Source: Earliella scabrosa (Eukaryota; Basidiomycota; Agaricomycetes; Polyporales; Polyporaceae). Taken from it: 64,000 nucleotides of DNA. The DNA lies in the NCBI GenBank assembly GCA_022605405.1, contig JABYQQ010000026.1, positions 553,979 to 617,978 on the forward strand, read 5' to 3'. Under the pieces are notes generated by a model that saw only the letters and a program-made list of their open reading frames with translations, did no database searches and was not told where the DNA came from. The position numbers and the translations under genes are program-made. Of the stretch, positions 1 through 11,300 are shown in pieces. Each line of letters starts with the position of its first letter. Positions within the stretch are counted from its first letter, which is position 1.

Positions 1-930
1 GATTTCTAGCCAGTCGAACAAAGCGCAGCGAGCTTTCCGCAATGGGTTCATCGAGGGCAACCGTGTTCTCATCTGCGAGCTCAAGATAAGCTTGAACAAA
101 TTTGTCCGCGACAGACTCCCGCTTCGTGGTCTGCGACAGAACCTTCAGTAAGAGGCTAGATATTGGTGTAAATTCTCACCTTGCAATCACCCTGTTCCAT
201 GAAGCCAGACCTGTCGACAGTGGTCACGATCATAGAGACTCAGAGATGTCACGACGGTTGACTGGTGCATGCCACGTGGCATGATGCGGTTAGCGCTCGC
301 TGTAGTACCACGTAGATCGACGTCCCGACGTCCCTTCGACTACAAACACATACAAAGAACCTCAGGTCACTTACGCGACTGTAGAGGAGAGGGAACCCAG
401 ATGCGAGGTCATTATCCCGGACACGACGTTGAGGGCATACTCGCACTGCCAAACAGTCTGCTCGCCAACTTCAAGGGCGACGGTGGCTGGGAGGGGCGGG
501 GGGCTCTGCCGAAGGCTGATAGTGAATGGGAACGTAAGGCACGGGTCTGCGGCTCCGATGCAATGATGATGATAACCCATATGAGTCAGAACATGCTCGC
601 GTTCGGCAGTTATCTATACTTGTTGACTACAGCAGCGAGACAGTCAAGGAGCGTGATTGCCAGTGATGACAGGTTACACCGATACAGAAGCCGATTGATC
701 AAGGACAGAACGGGGGAGGCGTCCTCTGATGTATCGTACATAGTGGGTGGCGATCCCGTGGACGTTGAGAGAAGATGTACAAACTGTTGCGGGATGAGAG
801 ACGAGATTATTGGAAATGATTCGATAGGACTTGTTCCGCTGATGAGATATTCATGAATTGGCAGTGACGATGTCGGATACATCGCTGTACATGAGCCTTC
901 TAGGTCGCTGATGTTGATGTGGTCTCTCAC
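1..930 (-). other. unresolved partial protein gene, cut by the window edge
   Basis: The minus strand carries open segments with protein-like composition: one at about 930-605, with hydrophobic and amphipathic stretches such as SPVLSLINRLLYRC and SLAITLLDCLAAVV, followed by a GT donor, and another at about 145-1 ending in ESSLRFVRLARN at the window edge. The middle part, about 530-350, is open in more than one frame. The first segment loosely recalls the first helices of PHO80-type cyclins, but the later cyclin signatures are not visible, so I make no functional call. A 195-codon plus-strand frame overlaps it and has no recognisable features. Confidence 0.3.
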
Positions 931-1046
931 CTCAGTATCATGTCACACTATGAGCGTCGAGCGTACCAGTAAGACTCGGATTCGCGTCTACGTAGAGATT
1001 GAGCTATAGATCGGAACCCTATGAGGTCGACCGGCGGTAACAATAC

Positions 1047-2265
1047 TCACCTCGCGTTCGGATCAAGGTCTATGATCTTGAAGGATAGAATGCCCCGCTC
1101 GTGGGCGTTCGGCAACATTGAGCATACCGATGATGACCATTGACCGTCTCCGTCGTCGGCATGGGCGCCGATGATAGCCAGTGTGAATCCCCGTAGGCCA
1201 GAGAATGGACTTGAAGAAAGAATTTCGTCGATGTTCATCCCTCTCAAGCGTTCAAGTACGACCTCTCGAGACTCCTCGTGTGCGAAGTAGTCCCATGAGA
1301 CCTGACGGATGTTTGAAGACTTGACGGACTTGAGAGCGCTGATGATCCATGCTATTCTTGGTCCAGAGGAGGAAAGCGAGAGCACCCTCAGCTTGGTGCA
1401 ATAGGACAACGCTGGGTGGGGGGAGTATAGCGAATCAGCAAACGTATGCCATTGCGTGATGCCTTGCATTTACCCAAGAAATTATCGCTCTCAGGACCGT
1501 CACAGTCGTCCTGTAGCGACAGCGTGCGTACGGACCCAAACATGGGAAGGAAGAGGCTGGGATGGGTCAGTTGCAACAACTAGAAGACTCGTCAGCAATG
1601 TCGTAGTGCATGGAACTACATTGGCGCAATACCTGAACCTCGACCAAGGCTTTCAAGCGACCTTTGAACTCTTCTCGACGCATCACTTTTCCGGCTCTTG
1701 CCCACAGGCAGCGAGAGATGAAAAGACGTTTGATGTTCGGAAATGAGATGACAATGCTGGCCAGATCGCGGAAGGTGTAGGACCTAATGTGGGACAGTTC
1801 GAGCGTTTGTAGAGTGGCACAGGCTGCGAAAGTTGTTATGAACGTCTTGAACGGGCCGATTGGCGACCAAGGGCAGAAGAAATGCAAGCCCCGAAGGTTC
1901 CCCAAACGCTTGATGACGTCTAGTGGAAAGAGAGCGACCATATCTTCCGTTGACATGGACGTCCAATACGTATGGGCCGTGCTGGGTGAGAGTTCTTGGA
2001 CTAATGAGGCAAGTTCGTCCGAGTCCATGATAGTGCGAGTAAACTGCCTATACGAGTCCGGAGAGTACAGATAGACGTCGCTATACAGGTGAAAGCGTGC
2101 TCTTGGCAGCCATTCACGAGAAACAAGCGCGGAGTTGCGGAAGAACTTCTGGCGTTCAAGGAGTGATGAGTGCCAGTGAGCGTGGAGGGCTAGGGCAGCG
2201 GAATCGAGTATCATATTGCAGACATCGAGTGGGATGCGCAGAGGTAGAACATGGTGAGTGGTCAT
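1047..2265 (-). CDS. F-box-like leucine-rich protein
   Basis: Starts at the ATG at 2265. The N-terminus (LPLRIPLDVCNMILDSA, then ALVSREWLPRARFHLY) has the pattern of the degenerate F-box proteins expanded in mushroom-forming fungi: an I/V-P-x-D/E-V helix, then a 'C..vs..W...aR..ly' segment. The rest is leucine-rich, with repeated LR.L.l...s-type units. At least two short introns are visible: GTATTGCG...TTCTAG after residue 215 or so, and one starting GTAAATGC near 1470. It ends at a TGA at 1047-1049, just after the motif LPNAHERGIL. That LPxxHxRGI motif recurs near the C-termini of the two F-box-like genes at 17.2 and 18.8 kb, which marks the three as one subfamily. Members usually serve as substrate adaptors of SCF ubiquitin ligases; that role is inferred only from family. 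Confidence 0.72.
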
Positions 2266-2659
2266 TGGAGGGGTGATGGAATGAGGCTCGGAACCCCAAT
2301 GCGCGCTGGGGTATATAGACTGGTTTGTTTGTAGTTGTTAGGATCACAAGCCGTTGCCCTCCCGATCTGATCTGGTCTAAGTACTCTTGCACAACAAACA
2401 AGGACCTCACCTTGATTCTTGAATACCAGTGTTTGACCGGGTGGTGCGGAAAGATGTCCTGAAAGAAGTTTGCTCACGGTACCAATGAGTGATTAAGTAC
2501 TTCGTCTGACAGTGCCACCGGCGGTCCGCTTGGCAGGGCGCGTACGCCGCGTAGTACGATAATCTACGATTGACTCACATTCGGGCGCCCAGTGTGTCTC
2601 TATTTTCACTCTAGCACAGCTTGAGCAGCGAACACACAACTAACCTCCACGGCCGCAAT
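2266..2659. other. divergent intergenic region
   Basis: About 390 bases between the divergent F-box-like gene (minus) and the first MFS transporter (plus). It must hold both promoters. A TATATAG run lies near 2311, about 45 bases upstream of the F-box ATG on the minus strand. No other feature is seen. Confidence 0.4.
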
Positions 2660-4587
2660 ATGGACAACTCAAATCATGCCTTTGATAGCCCGTACGAGAT
2701 GTCGTTGTTGAGCATTGGGCAGGGGGACAGTCAAACCGTCACCCCGATGACGCTCTCGACGCAGTCGTCGATGGCTGCCTTACGCGTCGCGGATCCTGAT
2801 CAGGGAGTAACTGTGCAGGAGCTGCCGCCTGTAGACAGGGGTATCCGGGCGTGGACGTTCTGCGCTGCTGGTTTTGTGCTGGAAATGATGGTCTGGGGAT
2901 TTGGCTTCAGGTTCGCCTTCTATTCTTCACTTAACCGGGCCGTGACGTGTGTGCTGACGTTGATCATAGTTATGGTATCTTCCAAGGTACTGTATAGGCC
3001 CGCAAGTCATGTCTCACTCTATTCCGCTGAGACATCGGGCAGACTACTACACTACACATCCACCATTCAATACCTCGTCGAATGTTGCCATCGCCGCCGT
3101 TGGTACGGTGGCTCTCGCCCTCCAGTACGGAGAGGTAAGCAAGGGGCATCCATACTACTTATCTATGACACTCTTTTGACTTGACACCCACAGGTATTCT
3201 TCCTCTCATTCCTCCTGGGCAGGTATCCAGACTTTCTTCGATTAGGCGTGTGGTTCGGGCTTGTGCTGTACTTCGCGTCCCTCTTCGCTTCAAGCTACGC
3301 AACACAGGTTGGTGCAATCAGTTACCAACCGCTGACTAGAGATGCTGATAAGGAGCTGTAGGTATGGCAATTGATCTTGCTGCAAGGCGTCGGCGTTGGA
3401 ATTGGTGGCGGCATCCTCTACATGCCCGTCATCAAGCTCCTTCCTGAATGGTTCTCCGAGCGTCGCGGTCTGGCAGGGGGTATCATCTTCTCCGGCACCG
3501 GCGTTGGAGGCTTCGTCTTCCCTTTCATGCTGAACACCCTCCTGGAAAAGGTCGGCCTGCGGTGGACCCTGCGTATCTGGGCGATTGGTACATCGGCGTG
3601 TTCGGCCGTGGCTCTGCTTGGGATGCGTAGTCGCTTCCCTGTCCCAAAGTACAGTGCGACTCAGCGCCGTCCCAAAATCATCCCTCCCCATCTGGACTGG
3701 CTCAAGACACCCCTCTTCTGGAGCTTCGTGGGTCTCTACACCTACTTAGGAACACGAGGAGCCGACATAGCTGACATCCTTTGCACGTCGTAGGTGATCA
3801 CAAACCTCATGCAAGGTCTCTCGTACTTTCCAGTCTCACTCTACATCGCCACCTTCACCACGAACCTGTCCAACCAGATCACAGCGACGGTGGTCCTCGC
3901 ACTATTCAACGCCTCCGCGACGTTTGGACAAATTATCCTCGGTCACCTCAGCGACAGGTTCCCGTACCCGCTCATCATGGTCGTGAGTGCGACAGGAAGT
4001 GCGCTCGCGGCGTTCTTCCTCTGGGGCTTCGCCAATGCAGCCATCTACCTCTACTTCTTCGCCATCATCTTCGGCGGGCTGGTGCGATCCGCTTCTTCTT
4101 CTCGTCTATCTCACCTCCCTGATTGGAGTTACCTGTTCAGAGCGGCGGATTCTCCTCGACGTGGCCCCACGCAGCAGCAGAGTGCGCCGGGGACAAGCCC
4201 GAGTACGCTGGCATGGCCTTCTCCGGGATGGCATTCTTCAAGGGTATCTCGGCCGTGATCGGACCCATCATCTCCGGTCTGCTGCTCGAGGCAGGAAAAG
4301 GCTCGTCCATGGGCCACGGGTTCGGTCGCTTCGGGTACGGCGCGGTCGAGCTCTTCGTCGGTTCGTGCGCTTTGGCGACCGGTGCGGGGAGCATCGCCGT
4401 CGCGCTCGCACGACAGCGGATCGTGACGAGACACACAATCCTTGTGCCATATTGCGCCTTGCTGGGCGACGAAAATTGGCGAGTACCTCCGGGCCAGCTG
4501 GTACAACACGCTGCGGAAGGTTGTTCGAGGAGCGCAGGGCGGAGCTCGTCACGAGGCCCCGTGGACGATTTAGCCGTCGCGTCGTGA
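2660..4587 (+). CDS. MFS transporter, monocarboxylate-transporter-like (paralog 1 of 4)
   Basis: A 12-helix major facilitator protein built from about six exons. The soluble N-terminus ends in VQELPPVDRGIRAWTFC, which leads into helix 1 (WTFCAAGFVLEMMVWGF). Exons recognisable by paralogy are: about 2660-2910; the YGIFQ exon near 2970; 3195-3306; 3362-3736 (helices 4-6 and the loop LPEWFSERRGLAGGI, equivalent to the MFS motif A region); 3794-4080 (helices 7-10, LGHLSDRFPYP); and the last exon from about 4140. The architecture matches the fungal Mch/monocarboxylate permease-like group, which probably moves small carboxylates across the plasma membrane; the substrate cannot be read from sequence. 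Unlike its three paralogs, which stop soon after 'LxRQR', this frame runs about 50 codons further, so its C-terminus is unusual. Confidence 0.8.
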
Positions 4588-4986
4588 GAGGGAGATGGAA
4601 GATTTCGCTGGTGCATAATAGACTTTTGCGTTTCAGCCGTAATTGGCTCCGTCTCTTTGCAAAACGCCGCGCAGCACGATCCACGTTCCTATACAGTCAC
4701 GTCGTCAATCCGGGCATGCATCTGCATTCTCGTACGCTGAACATACCGGCATTCATACCGAAGTTTTACGCAATTCGTTACGTCTTGCTGGGTCGCGGTC
4801 AGAAGACATATCGACCGACAGGCGTTCGTACGTCCGCGGAAACGGTCAGTCATGATGGTCTGTGGGCATGCTGGTCCAGACCGAAGTCGGTCCGGTGCTT
4901 ATGGATGATTTGACTCTCCGATGGGAGGATAAAGGACCGCAGGTTGCTCATGATCAGAGAACCCGCAGCCCCGACCACTATCCAGC

Positions 4987-6774
4987 ATGGACCCAATCAA
5001 AGACATGCCGCAAGACATCGAGGGAGCTATCGAGATGCCTACCTTGAGCAGAGAGCTGGGGCAAATTGACAGCCATGCAGCAGACAGCCCGGCCACGCTC
5101 TCCGTCCAGTCATCAATGGTGGCCCTGCGCGTTGCACACCCACGAGAGGGAGCCAACGTCCAGGAGCTACCCCCCGTCGATCGGGGCATGGGCGCATGGC
5201 TCTTCTGTGCGGGGGGCTTCGTATCGGAGATGATGGTTTGGGGGTTTAGCTTCAGGTATGCCTCATTTGGACTGGATTGATATCGTGTCCGTTGACGTGT
5301 GTTCGCCGCCAGTTACGGCATTTTCCAAAGTGCGTCTGACATTTCCTGTCAGCGAGTCATGCGGCTGACTAGAGTAATGAATAGATTACTACACCTCGCA
5401 TCCGCCATTCAATACCTCTTCCTCGGTCGCAATCACGACGGTGGGCACGGTCGCGCTCGCGATTCAGTATGGAGAGGTCAGCGCAGGTCGCGCTTCATGT
5501 TGTGCCGTCTGATCGGATGAACCTCGCAGGTCTTCTTCATAACGTTCCTGCTGGGACGATATCCAGACTTCTTCCGGACGGGGATGTGGTTCGGCCTAGG
5601 GTTGTACTTCGTGTCGCTCTTCGCCTCGAGTTTCGCAACGCAGGTCCGAGTTGCACGCGCGTAGCATCAACTGGATAGTCCCACTGACGACTCCTCCGCA
5701 GGTGTGGCAGCTAATCCTTCTCCAAGGAGTGGGAGTCGGAATTGGCGGCGGTCTCCTGTACTTGCCCGTCATCAAGCTCCTCCCAGAATGGTTCTCCGCC
5801 CGACGCGGTCTCGCGAGTGGCATGATCTTCTCTGGCACGGGTGTGGGCGGCTTCGTCTTTCCGTTCCTACTCAACGCGCTTCTTGCGAAGGTCGGCCTGA
5901 GCTGGACACTGCGCATATGGGCGATCGGGTCGACGCTGTGTAACGCGCTCGCGCTCCTCGCCATGCGGAGCCGCTTCCCGACGCCAAAGTACAACGCGAC
6001 TCAACCTCGTCCTACTCTGATCCCTGCACATCTTGGGTGGCTGAAGAGCCCCCTCTTCGTCAGCTTCGTGAGCGCGCTCCTGCATAACGGACATGAGAGA
6101 TCGATTACTCACAGGCTGAACGTACACTCCAGGTCATCACGAACCTCCTGCAAGGCCTCTCGCAGTTCCCCGTCTCGCTCTACATCGCGATGTTCACCAA
6201 GAGCGTGTCGAACCAGTTCACGGCCACGGTCATCCTCGCGCTCTTCAACGCGGCCTCGACGTTCGGCCTCGTCCTGATCGGACACCTGACGGACAGATTC
6301 CCGTACCCGTCCATCATGTTCGTCAGCGCGATCGGCAGCGCGCTCGCCGCGTTCCTCCTGTGGGGGTTCGCGAACGCCGCGATCTACCTGTACTTCTTCG
6401 CCATCATCTTCGGCACTCTGGTGCGTGTGTTCGGAATTGCCTGCCGTGTTGCCTGCAGATTCAGACTCACGGTGCGTCTGTAGAGCGGAGGATTCTCGTC
6501 GACCTGGACCCACGCTGCGGTCGAGTGCACTGGGAACCAACTAGAGCTCGTTGGGATGGCAATCGCTGGGACGTCCTTGTTCAAGGGCATCTCGGCCATC
6601 GTCGGTCCTATCATCTCGGGGATGCTCCTGGAAGCTGGGGACGGGAATTCACTGAGCAACGACTTTGGTCACTACGGGTACGGCGCAGTCGAGCTCTTCG
6701 TGGGATCGTGCGCTCTGGCAACCGGAGTGGGGAGTATTGCGGTCGGACTTGCAAGGCAGAGACTTGTAGCGTAA
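4987..6774 (+). CDS. MFS transporter, monocarboxylate-transporter-like (paralog 2 of 4)
   Basis: Same exon plan and topology as the copy 400 bases upstream. The ATG at 4987 opens a polar N-terminus ending VQELPPVDRGMGAW, then helix 1 (FCAGGFVSEMMVWGFSF), a tiny YGIFQ exon near 5321, and further exons carrying LPEWFSARRGLASGM and HLTDRFPYPSIMF. The last helix exon ends at GLARQRLVA and a TAA at 6772-6774. The conserved loops and glycine-rich helices (GVGVGIGGGLLY, SGTGVGGFVFPF) are nearly identical to paralog 1, which indicates recent tandem duplication. Its 3' end faces the 3' end of the lipase gene. Function as a small-carboxylate permease is inferred from family. Confidence 0.82.
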
Positions 6775-7048
6775 TGTATAATATTGTTCTGGGCACTTAG
6801 AGTATGGGTATTATGGGAAACATTGTGTAGCCTAGCCACATTGTCAGCGTTCTGGGACGCTACAGAGAGTGGAACGACACACACCGAGGCATACTGAGGT
6901 TCTTCATCTACTGTACCACTTGCACGAGCCAAGAAACAAGAAAGCAAAGCACAAACGCACGACAATTGCCCATTTAGAGGCGCTTGACCTAGAGTACACG
7001 ATATTGATACACGCACATGAGGGACGACGACGCACCATGCTAACCGCA

Positions 7049-9239
7049 TCACAGTCCCTCATCGTACAGTTTCCTACACAACGCGACATAGAACCGCTCG
7101 AGGTCGTACTTCGTCGCCAAGTCGTTCCGCTCCGCCGGCTTCGTGCTCTTCTCCCTCTCCTTCTCCCTCTCCATGTCTCTCCCCTTCCCCTCACTCCTGC
7201 GTGGCGCGAGTGGCGAGGGGACAGAGTCGACGATCCAGTCAAACACGGCCGAGAGCTTGTCCGTCGAGCTCTTGACGACCTCGTCCGCGTTCATGCTCTC
7301 CCGATCGTTCCGGCGGCGCCGCTCCTCCCTCCCCATATCCTCCATACTGGCACCCGCACTCGCGGTCGCGAGTGCATGTCGCTGTTCGCTGATGCCTGCT
7401 CCCGCGCTCTTCGCAGCCGCCTTCTCCTCCCGCTTCCACGCACGAACGAACTTGCCCCAGTCGGCAAAGTTCCACGCGTCCGACCCAGGTATCGACGGCA
7501 GGTCAACGTCGAGCCCCCGCGCACCGCGCAACTCCCAGTGGTCGCAGCCCTCCAGGACACCAAGGCACTCGCCCCATCTTGCGCTCTGCACGGTCACAAG
7601 CCCGTCGTTGCCCCACGCCGAGTCGATGTCCGCGAGAGGGTCACCGAGCTCTCGTAGCCGAGCTCGTTCTCGCTCCTCAAAGCCATCGAGAACCATCTTC
7701 GGTAGCCATAGCGGGTGCCAGACGTTCATGTTGGCCAAGCGACCGGCAACACTGAAGTACTTGACGGTTGGGTCATCGGGTGTGTTGGGGTTGAAGTAGT
7801 TGTTGAGGTAGGTGGAGGTGAGGTGAGCGTAGGCGGGTGAGTCTAACAAGGACAGAAGCAATGTTGTGAAGGAGGAAGGGAGTGAGGCAAGTGACAGGAG
7901 AGATTTCACAGAAGGCGTCTGCTTCTCATCCTGCGAAGGGGGCTTGTCTCGGAAAGCTCGGTCTTCGTGCAGTTCGTCATAGAAGTCGTCGTCTGAGCAA
8001 CGTGGACGCGGTGGCTCAGTCTTGTGCTGGCCGAGCCCGATGTATTGCTACAAGGAATTGAGCGACGACGCGAAGCAACTGGTGAGCGAACATACCCTGC
8101 ACCAGTCCATGAAAGGGCTCCCGCGATGCGGAGTTGCGACAGTGGTCAGCGACAGAGGTGCATACTCCACGGGTCTCAGGTGTGTGATGAGGTAACGGCA
8201 GTCAAGGCCACCCATGGAATGTGCAAGGAAGTTAACTCCACGGGCTGGAGCTTTGTCTTTGAGGAACCTGTCCAGGTTTTCTGCCCGTGACGACACTGAA
8301 CCGGTGCTGTGAAGCAGCATCAGAGGTCTGATTCGTCTGTGAGCCTGGAGGACTGTCCAATCGATCATGCCCGCTCGATGTCGCATCTCGGACTTGGTAC
8401 AACCCGTCCCCGAGCGACGCGTCTCATGGATAGTCACCCACTGTGGAGAACACTCACCTCGGTACAGCTGTGACAAGTACCTCCGCGCCGACCTTTCCCC
8501 TCAACACGTTCAAAACATTGGACCAATAATGTTGCTGTAAGATAGGGAACGCGGACGGCCCCCGCACGTCGAAACCGTACAGTCCTACTAGCCGTTTAAC
8601 TCATGACATCCGTGACTGCGACTGTGATGACTCACCATGGCAGAGCACAATAGGGTATCGTGGCTTGCGCAAAGGGTCATATAGTACGGGATTATTGATT
8701 AGTTGATGGATCTGGTCGGTCCGCGAGCTCGACGAGGTGTCGGGGTTCGGACGCTCCGTCACTTCTGGTAAGTCGGCGGTGACCTCGCTATATGCATATG
8801 AGTGGCTCGTCGAAGGCCTGCCACGATGTGCCCTAGTGTCCGCTGTCGGAGAGTTAGGCCACTGGAGGGCGGACGGCCGAGGTTGTGGCGGGTCGGGATC
8901 GGGAGTTGAGTGGAGGTACTGGTTCGAGATGGAGAGGGCCGAGACAACGTTCACGATCCGGCGAAACAGAGCAGCAACGGGGACAGGAAACCAGACGGTC
9001 TGCATGTCACCGCGGACGATGGAGAAGACATGTAGCACGGCGTCGAGAGGGTTGTGCTCGCAGCCGACGTCGTCCGACTCTGCGCTGTGGGGCGGAGGAG
9101 CGCCCGGCATCTTCCGCCCCATCAGGTGTCGGGAAGCGGGCCGAGCCCCCGAGGCGCTCGAGTTCAAGCCCGGTTCAAGCCAATTTCGATTTGAACGAGT
9201 CTCGTACGTCCTACGGTACTTAGTACGACTCTGCGACAT
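7049..9239 (-). CDS. triacylglycerol lipase of the Tgl2 type (alpha/beta hydrolase)
   Basis: Exons read on the minus strand give a classic order: a basic, proline-rich N-terminus; DQIHQLINNPVLYDPL then RKPRYPIVLCHG (strand and oxyanion-hole region); YGFDVRGPSAFPILQQHYW; the nucleophile elbow FLAHSMGGLDCRYL (catalytic serine in A-H-S-M-G-G); and TVATPHRGSPFMDW. A long C-terminal exon, about 7910-7049, holds VKYFSVAGRL, NDGLVTVQSA (likely the acid-residue region) and CDHWELRG (likely the catalytic histidine). This matches the fungal Tgl2 mitochondrial lipase family. The C-terminal exon carries an extra low-complexity charged insert (EREKEREKS), common in basidiomycete versions. The gene lies between the two transporter pairs; a shared role in lipid or acid turnover is only a suggestion. 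Confidence 0.82.
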
Positions 9240-9246
9240 ACTCGAG

Positions 9247-10997
9247 TTATGACATGAGCCTCTGTCTTGTGAGTCCTACCACGACGCTACTGACTCCCGT
9301 AGCCAACGCGCAGGACCCCACGAACAACTCGACCGCACCATAGCCGAAGCGGCCAAAGCCTCCACTCAGCGACGTGCCCTTCCCCGCCTCCAGCAACAGA
9401 CCGGATATGATGGGTCCAATGATGGCAGAAAGCCCTCTGAAGAATCCAAAGCCGGACAGTCCCATGCCGACAAACTCGGGGTGGCTCCCCGCGATCTCGT
9501 ACGCAGCGTTGGCCCATGTTGAAGAGAAGCCTCCGCTCTATGACGATCTGGATTAGAACTGCACGGTTCGTTGATGAGATGAAGACTCACCAGGCTGCCA
9601 AATATGACGGCGAAGAAGTACAGATAGATAGCCGCGTCCGCGAGGCCCCACAGCGTGAACGCGGCAATCCCACTCCCAACAGCACTGGCGACCATGATCT
9701 GCGGATAGGGTAACCTGTCCGTCAGGTGTCCCATAATAATTTGCCCAAGGGTAGCCGAAGCATTGAAGAGTGCAAGGACAACAGTAGCTGTGAACTGGTC
9801 GGAGACGTGCCTCGTGAACAACGCGATGTAAAGGGAGACTGGGAAGTAGGAAAGACCCTGCAGAAGGTTTGTGGTGACCTGATCATGGCTATCAATCAGC
9901 ATGTGCTGTAGCGTAGGGGCCATGGACTCACAAAACTCCAGAACAGCGGGCTCTTGATCATCTCGAAGTTCGGCGGGATGAATCGCGGACGGCGGTGACC
10001 AGCGCTGTATCTCGGTACAGGCAATCTACTCCGCATGCCCAGCAACGCGAGAGCCGTGCAGACCGACGTTCCGATGGCCCACACACGGAGCGTCCAGCGA
10101 AGCCCGACCTTCGCGAGCAAGGCGTTCAGAATGAACGGGAAGACAAACCCTCCCACTCCCGTGCCAGAGAAGATAATACCGCCCGCGAGCCCGCGCCGCT
10201 CGGAGAACCACTCTGGGAGAAGCTTGATGACGGGCATGTACAAAATTGCACCGGCAGTTCCGACACCAACTCCTTGCAAGAGAATGAGTTGCCAAATCTG
10301 CGACAGCATCAGCACCAGAACGTGCTGAGCCGCACATGGAACATGTACTCGCCTGCGTTGCAAAGCTCGATGCAAACAGAGAGACGAAGTACAGCGCGAG
10401 GCCGAACCACATGCTTGGTCGGAGAAGGTCTGGATATCTTCGCAATACGAAGGCAAGCACAATGGCCTAAGGTGACACGGTCAGCGCCACGATGCTAGTG
10501 GTAGTGCTATATGATACACTCACTTCGCCGTATTGCAGAGCTAGAGTAACGGTGCCGACCGCCGCAACCGACACATTTGATGCGGTGTTGAACGGCGGAT
10601 GCGAGGTGTAATATTCTATAACACAGGTAAGAGGAGCGATCAGAGTACCACACTGAAGCATACCCTGGAAGATACCGTAACTGTGGCGGGAGAATTATCA
10701 GCCTGACTATTCGCAGAGAGGACGGTCAACTTGCCTGTAGCCGAATCCCCAGACCATCATCTCTAGTACGAAACCCGCCGCACAGAACGTCCACGCCTGA
10801 ACGCCGCTGTCAACGGGTGGCAGCTCCTGAACGTTCGCCCCGTCCTGCGGCTCCCCACCGCGCAGCGCAGATAGCGATGCTTGAGCTGACAGGACAGCGG
10901 GAGTGCCTGGGTGCGAGTCGCGCTGCACCGCGCTCATCTCGAACGTCTCGTACCCTCGTTCGACACTACGCTGGTCGTCTTGCTGGTGTACGTCCAT
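9247..10997 (-). CDS. MFS transporter, monocarboxylate-transporter-like (paralog 3 of 4)
   Basis: Minus-strand paralog of the two transporters on the left. The ATG at 10997 starts a polar N-terminus ending ANVQELPPVDSGVQAW; helix 1 is TFCAAGFVLEMMVWGFGY. Later exons hold LPEWFSERRGLAGGIIF near 10200, GHLTDRLPYPQIMV near 9730, and a last exon ending FVGSCALATGVSSVVVGL and a stop at 9247. The stop is only eight bases from the annotated lipase start, so this gene's 3' end abuts the lipase promoter on the same strand. The same family-level function (membrane carboxylate permease) is inferred. Confidence 0.8.
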
Positions 10998-11300
10998 CTT
11001 CGAGGTGTTCGAGTCATCGGGGATTGTCGTTGTGGTATTTGAATGATTTTTGCGATGCCGGCAGGGGCACGAGACTGGTGGAAAATGACTCAGTGCTCAC
11101 GTACGCCGCGGCGCGTCCCGGATGATCATGAAGAGACGCTGACGCTCTCCATACGCGCGGAGTCCGCAGTGACCCGGTAAGTAGTACACGGCCTTACATG
11201 ATAGTCAACTTACCACACCCCGCGGAACTCTATGCATCGCAGGATGGTCCTACTGTAGGGCGCGCTCCTTGTCTTGTCATCCAAGAAGCAGACCCTCCAC
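10998..11300. other. intergenic region between MFS paralogs 4 and 3
   Basis: About 300 bases between two minus-strand transporter genes. It should contain the promoter of paralog 3 and the terminator of paralog 4; nothing distinctive is seen. Confidence 0.4.

Noticed and set aside
269..856. A 195-codon plus-strand frame as a gene
   Set aside because: No domain, basic composition typical of antisense shadow, and it overlaps better protein-like segments on the minus strand.
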